From contig CBDCZP010000017.1 in the NCBI GenBank assembly GCA_965224605.1, forward strand, positions 1 through 64,000: a stretch of DNA of 64,000 nt, in the 5' to 3' direction. Every line of letters starts with the position of its first letter. Position 1 is the first letter of the stretch. The stretch comes from HyVt-477 sp965224605. GTDB lineage: Bacteria; Pseudomonadota; Gammaproteobacteria; Thiotrichales; Thiotrichaceae. Both the position numbers and the translations under genes were made by a program. Below are positions 46,655-55,792 of the stretch, in pieces. Under the pieces are notes generated by a model, which was not told the origin of the DNA, searched no databases, and saw only the letters and a program-made list of their open reading frames with translations.

Positions 46655-47764
46655 TTAAAAAATGATTACCGAACGAATACTTTTACCTTCATGCATCAAA
46701 TCAAATGCCGTGTTGATATCTTCCAAAGGCATTGTGTGCGTCACTAAAGAATCCAGCTCGATTTCACCCGCCATATATCGAATGACATAACCGGGTAATT
46801 CTGTGCGGCCTTTTACACCACCGAATGCCGTGCCGAGCCATTGACGACCGACAACTAAATTAAAGGGACGTGTAGAAATTTCCTGACCCGCACCGGCAAC
46901 ACCAATGACCACCGATTTACCCCAACCCATGTGGGTACACTCAAGGGCATCGCGCATCACATGAACATTACCAATACATTCAAAAGAATAATCAGGGCCG
47001 CCGTTAAAGGTATCCTGCATATATTCTACAAATGAACCGTCAATGTCACTGGGGTTAACAAAGTCAGTTGCTCCAAGTTGTTTCGCAAATTCAAATTTAT
47101 CCGAGTTAATATCAATGCCTATAATGCGCTCAGCACCTGCCATCACTGCGCCTTGAATACAGGATAGGCCAATACCACCCAGTCCAAATACAGCTACTGT
47201 CGAACCGGGCTCTACTTTAGCCGTATTTAATACCGCACCGATACCGGTTGTGACACCACAACCCAACAAACAGGCTTTATCCAAAGGTGCGTCTTTATTA
47301 ATTTTAGCCAGTGCAATTTCGGGAACGACGGTGTACTCAGAAAAAGTTGAACAACCCATATAATGAAAAATATCTTTGCCTTTTTGTGAAAAACGTCGTG
47401 TTCCATCAGGCATGTAACCGGTCCAGATGGTCGGTGCGATGGTTTGACAGAGGTTAGACTTGGTGTCATTACAATATTCACAATCTCCGCATTCAGCGAT
47501 ATAAAGCGGGATCACATGATCTCCTACTTTCAGGTCTTTTACACCAGCTCCTAACTCGACAACTTCACAACCACCCTCATGACCTAAAATACAGGGGAAT
47601 GAACCTTCAGGGTCATCTCCTGAGAGAGTGAAAGCATCGGTATGACATACACCCGAGGCGATAACTTTAAGTAATACTTCGCCTTCTTTCGGCCCCATTA
47701 CCTCGACTTCTTCGATTTGTAAGGGCTTTTTTGGCTCCCATGCAACGGCTGCTTTACATTTCAT
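46655..47764 (-). CDS. adhC: S-(hydroxymethyl)glutathione dehydrogenase, class III alcohol dehydrogenase
   Basis: The enzyme oxidises S-hydroxymethylglutathione to S-formylglutathione with NAD+, and also reduces S-nitrosoglutathione. The ATG at 47764 is chosen because the GGAG ribosome site touches the ATG at 47770 but is six bases from this one. The 369-residue protein carries the catalytic zinc Cys and His in GVCHTDAF and GHEGGCEV, the structural zinc Cys in CGDCEYCNDTKSNLC, and the Rossmann GLGGIGLSCIQGA. With fghA it forms the formaldehyde pathway; a TetR gene lies divergently upstream. Confidence 0.96.
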   Translation of the reverse strand: MKCKAAVAWEPKKPLQIEEVEVMGPKEGEVLLKVIASGVCHTDAFTLSGDDPEGSFPCILGHEGGCEVVELGAGVKDLKVGDHVIPLYIAECGDCEYCNDTKSNLCQTIAPTIWTGYMPDGTRRFSQKGKDIFHYMGCSTFSEYTVVPEIALAKINKDAPLDKACLLGCGVTTGIGAVLNTAKVEPGSTVAVFGLGGIGLSCIQGAVMAGAERIIGIDINSDKFEFAKQLGATDFVNPSDIDGSFVEYMQDTFNGGPDYSFECIGNVHVMRDALECTHMGWGKSVVIGVAGAGQEISTRPFNLVVGRQWLGTAFGGVKGRTELPGYVIRYMAGEIELDSLVTHTMPLEDINTAFDLMHEGKSIRSVIIF

Positions 47765-47831
47765 ATTCATCTCCAGCGCTAGGCCAAATTAAGTAGGTTA
47801 TAGGAACTATGTTAGCACTCATTGAGTATAG

Positions 47832-47845
47832 AATGAATATTCATT
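47832..47845. promoter_or_regulatory. 14-bp palindrome, possible TetR operator
   Basis: AATGAATATTCATT is a perfect palindrome in the short divergent region between adhC and the TetR-family gene. Its size and position suit binding of a dimeric repressor to control both genes. This is inferred from symmetry alone. Confidence 0.45.
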
Positions 47846-47899
47846 TCGGTAATAAATATTGTTAATTGAAATATGCTACTCATTTCAGTAGGATGTGTT

Positions 47900-48493
47900 A
47901 TGCCATATCTAAAGCGCGTTGCATCTTGCCCAGAACCCATTGATTGTAAAATCCTTACAGCAGCCTTAGACCTGTTCGTCAATAAGGGTTATCACAATGT
48001 TTCAGTGCATGAAGTACAAAAACAGGCGGATGTGAGTATTGGCTCTATTTACAACCATTTTGGGGGTAAAGAAGGAATTGCCTCGGCACTCTACAAGCAC
48101 ATTCTCAATGAGATGGATGAGCTGGTAGATGATGTGATTAATGATATTGAGTCACCTTCTGAACAATGTAAACAAATTATCAAACAGCTATTTGAATATA
48201 CAGAGACACAAAGCAACATCATGGCTTTTGTGTTTCATGCCAAGCATACTGAGTTTCTCTCTGGAGAGACGTTAATTTGTAATGCTTCTCCTTTTATCAA
48301 GATACGAGAAATTATTCAAAAAGGCATGGATACAGGTGAGTTTGCTGAAATCAATACTTGGGTGGCTACATCCAGTATTTTTGGTGGGGCTATTCGAATG
48401 ATTCAACTGCGGCTGGATGGCGTTATTGAGAAGCCTTTGATTGAATTTTATGATGCGATTATTGCTGCGGGCTGGAATGGGTTAAAAAAGTAG
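47900..48493 (+). CDS. TetR/AcrR-family transcriptional regulator
   Basis: The ATG at 47900 (MPYLKRVASCPEP) follows an AGGA ribosome site and is preferred to an upstream alternative. The 197-residue protein has a TetR-type helix-turn-helix (ILTAALDLFVNKGYHNVSVHEVQKQ, ADVSIGSIYNHFGGKEGI), then a helical ligand domain. It diverges from adhC across a 135-bp region holding a perfect palindrome, so it probably represses the formaldehyde genes. The ligand is unknown. Confidence 0.92.
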   Translation: MPYLKRVASCPEPIDCKILTAALDLFVNKGYHNVSVHEVQKQADVSIGSIYNHFGGKEGIASALYKHILNEMDELVDDVINDIESPSEQCKQIIKQLFEYTETQSNIMAFVFHAKHTEFLSGETLICNASPFIKIREIIQKGMDTGEFAEINTWVATSSIFGGAIRMIQLRLDGVIEKPLIEFYDAIIAAGWNGLKK

Positions 48494-48626
48494 TCTCAAG
48501 GGCTACGCATTGGTGCATAAGATAATGCATTTTAGGTACCATATCCTCGCTCGACACTCACTATCCAATCAAGTTACTTCCTATACCGACTTCAGATAAA
48601 AAAATCCGAGAATAGGTAGTGGAAAA

Positions 48627-49229
48627 TCAGTCATGATGTTGTAATTCCATCTCTAATAGTTGTTCTTCGGTGTTTATATTTTGGAAAACCTCTGGTGTGT
48701 CAGAGAAGTCCACTTCAACAAAGTTATGATGAGCATACCAATGGTGTATTTTTCTATCGCCTGATTTAAGGAAGTTATCCAGTGATTCTTTGAGTGACAC
48801 AGAGATTAAAGCATGAACGGGTTGTAAACGTATTCCATCATGTGCAACAGCAAGCTCCACCTGTTGTTGGTTGAGTGCATTAGACATACGTTGAACATAG
48901 TTGGCTGATATAAAGGGAGCATCACAGGGCAGGGTAATGATATGTGAAGTTGCAACTTGGGACATGGCGACTGAAAAACCCGCCAGTGGCCCCTGGAAAT
49001 CAGACATAGTATCGCTAATCACAGGATAGCCATAGCGGGCATATATCTCTTGGTTGCGATTGGCATTGATCATTACTTGAACTGCCTGTGGGGAAATCGC
49101 TGCTAGTAAATGTTCAATCAATGGTTGTTGTTTGAAAATAAGTAGCCCTTTATCATTTCCGGCAAAGCGCCTACCTTTTCCTCCTGCAAGTATCACTGCG
49201 GTTATCTGTTCTGTGCTTAATGTAATCAT
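48627..49229 (-). CDS. mobA: Molybdenum cofactor guanylyltransferase
   Basis: MobA attaches GMP to molybdopterin to form the bis-MGD cofactor used by DMSO-reductase-family enzymes. The 200-residue protein shows the nucleotide loop VILAGGKGRRFAGNDKGLL, the FQGPLAGFSVAM region and TLPCDAPFI. No other mob or moa genes are nearby, and it is apparently a single-gene unit. Confidence 0.94.
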   Translation of the reverse strand: MITLSTEQITAVILAGGKGRRFAGNDKGLLIFKQQPLIEHLLAAISPQAVQVMINANRNQEIYARYGYPVISDTMSDFQGPLAGFSVAMSQVATSHIITLPCDAPFISANYVQRMSNALNQQQVELAVAHDGIRLQPVHALISVSLKESLDNFLKSGDRKIHHWYAHHNFVEVDFSDTPEVFQNINTEEQLLEMELQHHD

Positions 49230-49356
49230 TGATGGTTGCCACTATAGATAGAGGTACTCTAAATATTCAAAATCTGTAGTGGGTCTTCTATCATATTCAC
49301 TTTCACTACCCTGACACTCATTACTTTGAAGCTTAAAATATTTCATGATCATTTGA

Positions 49357-49539
49357 CTACTTAAAACTTCGACAAATAACTATGACGTTGCAGGTCGTAA
49401 CCGTATGTACAAAAACATTGTTGATGGCAACCATTATATGGATGCAGGAATGCCGGAATCCTTCAATGTATTAATGAAAGAAATTCGCAGTACCGACAAT
49501 GATAAAATAATACTAACGGTCTGTGAAGGTCTGTTATAA
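49357..49539 (+). pseudogene. Displaced 3' fragment of rpoB (RNA polymerase beta subunit)
   Basis: The plus strand reads [20 protein letters not shown] followed by [17 protein letters not shown], matching the extreme C-terminus of bacterial RpoB (E. coli has [36 protein letters not shown]). After RS the frame changes to unrelated residues and stops at 49537. No upstream rpoB sequence is present: the frame is closed by TGA at 49354. It is a stray fragment between mobA and an S41-type gene, not a functional gene; a short product from ATG 49405 is possible. Confidence 0.85.
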
Positions 49540-49599
49540 AACTTTTGAAGTTTTGTTACCTCGATGCACGAGGTTACGAAGAGGAAAAAACAGATGTGC

Positions 49600-51057
49600 T
49601 TATTGAGTTGACGTAGAACCTAAAGACTGAATAGCAGCCTCTAATGCGCTATCTTTTTCTGCTATCAGGTCTGCAACTGTAATAGCCGGGATATGAATAT
49701 CCATAGGCACACCACTGACTTCATGATTGTTACCAAGATAATCGAGGTATACCTCATTGGAAAAAGAGGTACTCCAGCCATTTGGAAGCTGCTTTTCCAG
49801 AATATCAGAAAGCGCTCCAGTGGAAGGGTCGCCTATTAGTGTTACATTCGGTAATGCGCGCATTGTGATTAAGAAAATTTCTGCCGCGCTTACGGTCATA
49901 TCACTTGAAAGTACAACAACAGGCTTGGTGTAAGGTGTTGAGGTGGGTTTTGTATAGGCATGAACCTGAGGGGTGTTACCTGCAAAGGTGCGTGTGTGTT
50001 TAGAGAGTACTCGTTGACGCTGGCTAGAAAAACGATTGGTAATCATCAGGCTGAAAATATCACTACCACCAGGATTAAACCTAACATCAATAATGATGGA
50101 TCGAGTATCTTTTAAATCATCCATGATCGTATCTAGAACACGTGCGAGAGCCGCTAATTCATCCGCTGCATCAAGATCATCTGGTGAGGTATCACCTCTG
50201 ACAAATCTATCGCTAAAGCCAATCATTTGAGTAAAATTGATATAACCTATCTCGCCATTGTTAATTTCCCCCCAAAATACCACATCCTTATTTTTACCAC
50301 CATCTGAGTGCATATTACTCACGTATAGACTGGACAGTAATTGTGCATTTCCGAACTGTTCAGCGACAAATAGTGATAGGTCAGTGAATTCAGTTTGCTG
50401 CTGAAAGGCCTCAATCAGTTGTTGGATAAAAACAGAAGGGGATCCAGGTGAGAATGAGCGAAAGCCAGAAGATAGCTCCACATGGGCATCATCAAACGGC
50501 GTGAGCATTGTTTCTAGCAGATTAAAAAGTTCTTGATCATTCATATCATCCCTGACTTGCGGATGATAGGTTGCATATTGCTGATTCCAGTCGATACTTC
50601 TCTCATTAAAGAAAGCATAGTAGTCATTGAAGTTGTTCCAAAAATGATCAAAGACTTTGCCCGGTGTAGATTCCGTCAATAAATTAGCTGACAGGCAAGG
50701 CGAAGGAAGTGCACTAATTTTTGTTACAAGACTAATAAATACGTCTTCTTCATCCTGTGCAGTAAACGATTGTTTATCCTCTGCTAACTTTATCGTATCA
50801 ACATAATCTTCTAGTTCCTGACCATTTACTGTTGATGTTTTTATACAAGTATTACGTGTATGTTCATAAATAACTGCTGTATCATCTTTTATTTCGAAGA
50901 TTTCACCATAGCCTTTTCTCTCCCATATTCCTTGGATTTGATCGATTTTATCGTCATCAAGATTTATATTCGTTTTGCTGTTACAGGCTGTCAGCAACAC
51001 CCCCAGTAAAACCATTGTGAGTGTGTTGCTGTATTTGTTGAGTTCTTTGATAAACAT
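49600..51057 (-). CDS. S41 (C-terminal processing) peptidase-like lipoprotein
   Basis: The 485-residue protein has a lipobox (GVLLTAC, Cys about residue 25). The C-terminal half is an S41 tail-specific protease fold: GYINFTQMIGFSD, IIIDVRFNPGGSDIF, and VVLSSDMTVSAAEIFLI with the Ser expected for catalysis. GDPSTGALSDILEKQLPNGW also fits. It lacks an obvious PDZ domain. The substrate is unknown. A 9-bp tandem repeat lies immediately upstream of its ribosome site. Confidence 0.9.
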   Translation of the reverse strand: MFIKELNKYSNTLTMVLLGVLLTACNSKTNINLDDDKIDQIQGIWERKGYGEIFEIKDDTAVIYEHTRNTCIKTSTVNGQELEDYVDTIKLAEDKQSFTAQDEEDVFISLVTKISALPSPCLSANLLTESTPGKVFDHFWNNFNDYYAFFNERSIDWNQQYATYHPQVRDDMNDQELFNLLETMLTPFDDAHVELSSGFRSFSPGSPSVFIQQLIEAFQQQTEFTDLSLFVAEQFGNAQLLSSLYVSNMHSDGGKNKDVVFWGEINNGEIGYINFTQMIGFSDRFVRGDTSPDDLDAADELAALARVLDTIMDDLKDTRSIIIDVRFNPGGSDIFSLMITNRFSSQRQRVLSKHTRTFAGNTPQVHAYTKPTSTPYTKPVVVLSSDMTVSAAEIFLITMRALPNVTLIGDPSTGALSDILEKQLPNGWSTSFSNEVYLDYLGNNHEVSGVPMDIHIPAITVADLIAEKDSALEAAIQSLGSTSTQ

Positions 51058-51070
51058 CTTTGATTACTCC

Positions 51071-51124
51071 ATAGTTCGTATAGTTCGTATAGTTCGTATA
51101 GTTCGTATAGTTTGCATAGTTGTG
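51071..51124 (-). repeat. 9-bp tandem repeat in the leader of the S41 gene
   Basis: Four exact units of atagttcgt (51071-51106) are followed by two degenerate ones (atagtttgc, atagttgtg). They lie 14-67 bp upstream of the start codon, so copy number would change the leader or promoter spacing. Confidence 0.9.
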
Positions 51125-51210
51125 ATGTATTAACTATCAACTAGCTTATGGAATAATTACCGATGTGTATGTTGGAAAAGTGTTATAGAAATGTAGATGA
51201 TTGTAGGCTT

Positions 51211-52065
51211 CTAATTATTAGCCATTTCACTAAACATATGGCTCATTGAGGTTAACTGCCTAGATAAGCTTTCTTTTTGTTCGGCTCCGAAAGTCATGAT
51301 TAATTCCCTAATTAATAGTGCCATTCGCTGCTTGTTTTGTTGTTCCAATTGTATAGCCTTGCCGGTGAGTTTTGTATCTTGTACATTCCAGAATTGAGAA
51401 AACCGTGATGAGAAATGGGCAGCATTTTTTTCTCTTAACAAACTAATGATACGTTGATTCCATAGCTTTTCGGCTTGAAGCTCATAGGGGCGAATATCAT
51501 GAAAGTTGTTGGTTTTCTCCTTCACCTGTTTTAACTGATCAGGGTTTAGATTTATACCAATAAACCTAAACATCATTCTGATATTCTCGTAAGTTTCATC
51601 GGCAAATGCTTCATTGCTACTTTCTAGTAGCTTTTGTTGATATTCCCTATTGAGTGATTGTTCAAGTTGGGAGATTTGGGTACGTGATAATGATTCTGCT
51701 ACAGCTAGCATTTTGTAGGTAAGATGAGTAGCTTGCTCGAAATGTGGAATGTCGTCCATTTTATCCAAGACGTATTGTAATGGGGCTAATGGAATATTGT
51801 CTTGTTTAACCATTTCTGCAAGCCTTGCCAGATTACGGGAGTATTCTGGCAGCTTATTGCGGCGATGCCATTGTAAAAGTTGCGCGGTATAATCATCAAT
51901 CATTGCACTTTGTTGTGCCGTGGGTTTTAAGGGCTCTTTTAATTCATCAGCCAGTTCGCTGGCTAGGTCGTTGTAAGATTCTTTCAGTAAAGTAGGGGAG
52001 TAAGAACATGCTGTCAGATTAATAAACAATACGATAAATCCACATTTTATAAGCATCGTATACAT
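51211..52065 (-). CDS. DUF6279-type lipoprotein
   Basis: The start at 52065 (MYTMLIKCGFIVLFINLTAC) follows a GGAG site; earlier in-frame ATGs at 52080 and 52110 are possible. The lipobox is INLTAC. The mature part is all-helical with LQWHRRNKLPEYSRNLARL, resembling the WHR..LP.Y region of DUF6279 lipoproteins. Function unknown. The leaderless spacing of 58 bp to mipA suggests the two are cotranscribed. Confidence 0.75.
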   Translation of the reverse strand: MYTMLIKCGFIVLFINLTACSYSPTLLKESYNDLASELADELKEPLKPTAQQSAMIDDYTAQLLQWHRRNKLPEYSRNLARLAEMVKQDNIPLAPLQYVLDKMDDIPHFEQATHLTYKMLAVAESLSRTQISQLEQSLNREYQQKLLESSNEAFADETYENIRMMFRFIGINLNPDQLKQVKEKTNNFHDIRPYELQAEKLWNQRIISLLREKNAAHFSSRFSQFWNVQDTKLTGKAIQLEQQNKQRMALLIRELIMTFGAEQKESLSRQLTSMSHMFSEMANN

Positions 52066-52168
52066 TCGTTGGTTCTCCATTAGTTGTTGAATATCTACTA
52101 TACGAATCATCGACGTATGAATCTGTAGTAAAAGTGTTATCTTTTTGTTGGTTACTTCCCCTTCTCGA

Positions 52169-52948
52169 TTAAAACCAGTAAGTAAATTCTACCTTTGCAC
52201 TGACATGATAATCATCGTTATCTGTTATCGAGCTGTTTTTAATGGATGTCGCAACTTTTGATAATCCTAAATCGCCATTAATGGTGACATGTGGTGATAT
52301 ATTTGCTTGAGCTTCTAATCCAATAAAGGGCGTTACAGCAGATTTTCCTTTATAGGTACGTCTATTTGAGGTTGCCTCAGAGTTTTTAACACCATAGTAA
52401 TAATCTACTACTTTATCACTTTGATAACGCAAGCCGCCCACGGCTGCAACAGTCATTTGTTTCTCACCTGTCCAGTGAGGAGCATGGACAGGAATACCAC
52501 CCACTTTTATACCGGCATCGATACCTTTGCTTGAATGTATATCTTTGCTGACATCCACTACGATTTTACCGATCGTTCCCCCTGTATCAATGATCACACG
52601 TCCTCCAAGGTCAAGTGAGGGATGTCGTTCTGCCATGCCTTTAAGGGTTGCATTGTCCTTTGCTCTAAAGCCCCTGTTTCGAGAAGCTGCAATTAACTCA
52701 ACAGTATATTTATCAGCATTGAACACTTTATAGGACATCGCATCGGGATTGAGGTTGAATTTTTCTCCTTGATATTGAATATTAAATAAAGCACTGAGAT
52801 TTACATCGTTATCTTCATTCTTATAGTTCATCGCTTCATTATCAATATGAAGGCCCACACCCCAATCGGCATGAACGGTAGACGTTAGCAGGCTAATCGC
52901 GATTGCTGTGGTTAATAATGTAATACAGTTATTTTTAATCAGTTTCAT
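52169..52948 (-). CDS. MipA/OmpV family outer-membrane protein
   Basis: The 259-residue protein has a signal peptide (ends TVHADWGV) and an outer-membrane barrel sequence. VDVSKDIHSSKGIDAGIKVG, YYYGVKNSEA and GKSAVTPFIGLEAQANISPH are family marks, and the chain ends in a terminal Phe (FTYWF), as outer-membrane barrels do. MipA/OmpV proteins are porin-like or act as a scaffold for murein enzymes. It is divergent from an RstAB-like two-component system, which probably controls it. Confidence 0.92.
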   Translation of the reverse strand: MKLIKNNCITLLTTAIAISLLTSTVHADWGVGLHIDNEAMNYKNEDNDVNLSALFNIQYQGEKFNLNPDAMSYKVFNADKYTVELIAASRNRGFRAKDNATLKGMAERHPSLDLGGRVIIDTGGTIGKIVVDVSKDIHSSKGIDAGIKVGGIPVHAPHWTGEKQMTVAAVGGLRYQSDKVVDYYYGVKNSEATSNRRTYKGKSAVTPFIGLEAQANISPHVTINGDLGLSKVATSIKNSSITDNDDYHVSAKVEFTYWF

Positions 52949-53231
52949 TGTGTTTTCTCGTGTTGTGGAAATATTGTTGCTATATCGGTCATGTCATGAC
53001 CTTCTTGTGTAAACTGAGAAAATAATAAAACGGTTGAAATGTAACGTCTGTTGAATCTTGGTTATGGTTTTGTTAATCAATGTTATTGATTGGTTACTTT
53101 ATACGTCTATAGCATCCATTTTCGAGAGTTACATTTTGATAACATAAAGACAACAGACTTGAAGGAACGTAGCCATTAATATATGTATTCATTAAAGAGA
53201 ATGACTATTAATTGCCTAATGCGAGTAATCA

Positions 53232-53996
53232 ATGATGAATAATGAACTTCCAACACAACATGTCATGCCTTATCACACCATTTTGTTGGTTGAGGATGAC
53301 GTACGGTTATCGGCACTGGTGGTTGAATATTTACAAAAGAATGGCTTAAAAGTTGAAACGGAATTCCGCGGAGACACTGCGGTACAACGTATTATGGCTT
53401 TACAGCCTGATTTGGTAGTGCTTGATTTAATGTTACCCGGGCTTGATGGCTTTGAGGTGTGTAAACAGGTGCGCGCTGATTTTGCGGGCCCAATTTTAAT
53501 GCTGACCGCTAAAGATGAAGATATTGATCAGGTGGTGGGTTTAGAGATTGGTGCTGATGATTATGTAGTGAAACCCGTCCAGCCGCGTTTGTTGCTTGCA
53601 CGAATAAGAGCTTTGCTCAGGCGAAGTAGTAACGAAAAAGCAAAGAACGTTGTCGAAACTGAGGTTAATGAACTGAATTTTGGCATCCTCAGTATTATTT
53701 ATAGTTCACGGTCAGTGCTTCTAAATGATGTCTCTATAGAATTTACCACTATTGAATTTGATTTATTGTGGCTATTAGCGAAACACGCAGGACAGGTTTT
53801 AAGTCGTGATCAAATCAGTGAATCACTATCGGGCGTTGAATATGATGGTCTTGATCGTTCTATTGATATTCGTATTTCCCGTTTGCGGAAATTACTTCAG
53901 GATGATCCCGCAAAGCCTCAGGGAATCAAGACAGTGCGGGGTAAAGGTTACTTATTTGTGGCCGAAGGGTGGTCACAACTTAAGAAACATCTATAA
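53232..53996 (+). CDS. OmpR-family response regulator, RstA-like
   Basis: The 254-residue regulator has a receiver domain (LLVEDDVRLSALVVEYL, phospho-Asp in LVVLDLMLPGLDGFE, VVKPVQPRLLLARI) and a winged-helix OmpR domain (EFTTIEFDLLWLLAKHAGQVLSRD, SIDIRISRLRKLL, TVRGKGYLF). The AKHAGQVL and RIRALLRR patterns resemble RstA. Its stop abuts the kinase start with no gap. It is divergent from mipA. Confidence 0.95.
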   Translation: MMNNELPTQHVMPYHTILLVEDDVRLSALVVEYLQKNGLKVETEFRGDTAVQRIMALQPDLVVLDLMLPGLDGFEVCKQVRADFAGPILMLTAKDEDIDQVVGLEIGADDYVVKPVQPRLLLARIRALLRRSSNEKAKNVVETEVNELNFGILSIIYSSRSVLLNDVSIEFTTIEFDLLWLLAKHAGQVLSRDQISESLSGVEYDGLDRSIDIRISRLRKLLQDDPAKPQGIKTVRGKGYLFVAEGWSQLKKHL

Positions 53997-55691
53997 ATGA
54001 CTAAGCTATTTATTACACTTTATCTTGTGGTTTTAGCTTCTTTTGGGCTTTTTTTTGTATTTTTGGTAAGCCTTGATGGCTTGGAAGGAATACTTTCTGG
54101 TAGTAAGAACATTGAAAGGAGACTAACCAAAGGCTCTTTTATGCTGATGGATAGGTCTATTGAAGGGTTAACACAGCTACAAGTTGAACACATAGTTTCT
54201 CAACACAAAAAGGTTTTTGATCCTTTCTTGGGCTTACTTGAATTGTCTAAGCTAGAACTTGATAAAGATGAAATAGAACGGCTCAAAAATGGAGAGATTG
54301 TTGGTTCTGATAACGAAGTCGACAGCCTTAAAAATGAATATAAAAATAATGATGGACACACAGCAGATGAAGTCGATTTGTACTATAAAAAAATACCTGA
54401 CTCTAACTGGGTATGGCGAATTAACTTAGATACTGAAGTTAATCAAAGCGTGCATAATTTCACAATAACAACAGAGGTTGGACTAGGTAGGTTTTCTTAT
54501 GGAATGCATTACCTCCTGCATACTTACCTATTAAATGAAAATCAGGATGAATGGTCACAAATGGTTAAGAGTTTAGAGGATGATTATGGCTTTCCACTTA
54601 GTGTGCATGAAGAATCAAAATTATTAGTGACGTTAGGAAAGAACAAAGAAACATTATCACGTATTAGCAAAGGAGAGCCCGTCAATATCAGTCAAGAAAG
54701 TGATAGAGCTATTATTGTTCAAAGAATTGCTGATAGTTCTAAAGTTTTGCAAATTGGCCCGATCATGATCCCATGGATTATCCGTCATGTAGTCCAGCTT
54801 GCACTATTAGGTTTTGTGCTCTCTATTGCAACCGTATTATTTTTATGGGTACGTCCTTTTTGGTCAAACCTTATTAAAATTAAGCAAGCTGCTGATGAAT
54901 TTGGTTCGGGCAATTACAGTGCCAGAGTTCCCTATAAAAAACGCTCACAAATTGCTGAGATAGCACAGGCTTTCAACGCAATGGCTGAGCGTACACAACA
55001 TAGCATCCGTTCACATAAAGAATTAACTACTGCTGTTTCACATGAATTAAGAACGCCAGTAGCCAGAATGCGTTTTGCACTGGAAATGTTATCAGCGACA
55101 GATGATCACAGTGATCAACAACGCTATGTCAACGACATCAATGAAGATATTGATGAGTTGGATTCATTACTAGAAGAATTATTAAGTTATGCGCGTTTTG
55201 ATCAACAGGATTCGACCCTAAAACTTAGCAAGGAAAGATTGATTCCCTGGATAACTACAAGCATGGAAAGGCTTATGCCGCTGGCAAAGATTAAAAATAA
55301 ACGACTTAACTATCAGATAATTAATATTAGCAGTGATGAAGTAGCGCAAATTGAAGCTCGACTCATGTCACGAGTATTGGATAATCTGGTACAAAATGGG
55401 TTGTGTTATGCAAAACAGAGAGTCGATGTGACATTAAGCAAAGATGAGGATAGCTATTTATTAGTAGTCGAAGATGATGGTAAAGGTATTCCTAAAACCG
55501 AACATGAACATATCTTTGATGCTTTCTCTCGTATAGATGTTAGCCGGGATCGTGCTTCTGGCGGTTTTGGTTTGGGTCTTGCTATAGCGGATCGTATTGT
55601 TAAAGGACATCAAGGTGGAATCTCTATTGGCGATTCAAGCTTGGGTGGGGCGCGCTTTGAAGTGAGGTTTCCTGTTTTTTCAACTCAATGA
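53997..55691 (+). CDS. Sensor histidine kinase, RstB-like
   Basis: The 564-residue kinase has an N-terminal membrane segment (4-24), a large periplasmic region to about 258, a second membrane segment (WIIRHVVQLALLGFVLSIATVLFLW), HAMP, HisKA (AVSHELRTPVARMRFALEML) and HATPase (VVEDDGKGIPKTE, GGFGLGLAIADRI). Its periplasmic domain is larger than in E. coli RstB (433 residues in all) and Asp/Glu/Lys-rich, so the signal may differ. Its start follows the regulator stop directly. Confidence 0.93.
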   Translation: MTKLFITLYLVVLASFGLFFVFLVSLDGLEGILSGSKNIERRLTKGSFMLMDRSIEGLTQLQVEHIVSQHKKVFDPFLGLLELSKLELDKDEIERLKNGEIVGSDNEVDSLKNEYKNNDGHTADEVDLYYKKIPDSNWVWRINLDTEVNQSVHNFTITTEVGLGRFSYGMHYLLHTYLLNENQDEWSQMVKSLEDDYGFPLSVHEESKLLVTLGKNKETLSRISKGEPVNISQESDRAIIVQRIADSSKVLQIGPIMIPWIIRHVVQLALLGFVLSIATVLFLWVRPFWSNLIKIKQAADEFGSGNYSARVPYKKRSQIAEIAQAFNAMAERTQHSIRSHKELTTAVSHELRTPVARMRFALEMLSATDDHSDQQRYVNDINEDIDELDSLLEELLSYARFDQQDSTLKLSKERLIPWITTSMERLMPLAKIKNKRLNYQIINISSDEVAQIEARLMSRVLDNLVQNGLCYAKQRVDVTLSKDEDSYLLVVEDDGKGIPKTEHEHIFDAFSRIDVSRDRASGGFGLGLAIADRIVKGHQGGISIGDSSLGGARFEVRFPVFSTQ

Positions 55692-55792
55692 ATAATCAGT
55701 CATTTTCAAGGGTAGCACTTCAATTATGTCGTTGCTAGGTGTGGTTTATCTAAGATCAGACGCGCCGATGCTCGTGAGCGTAGGAGTACATG

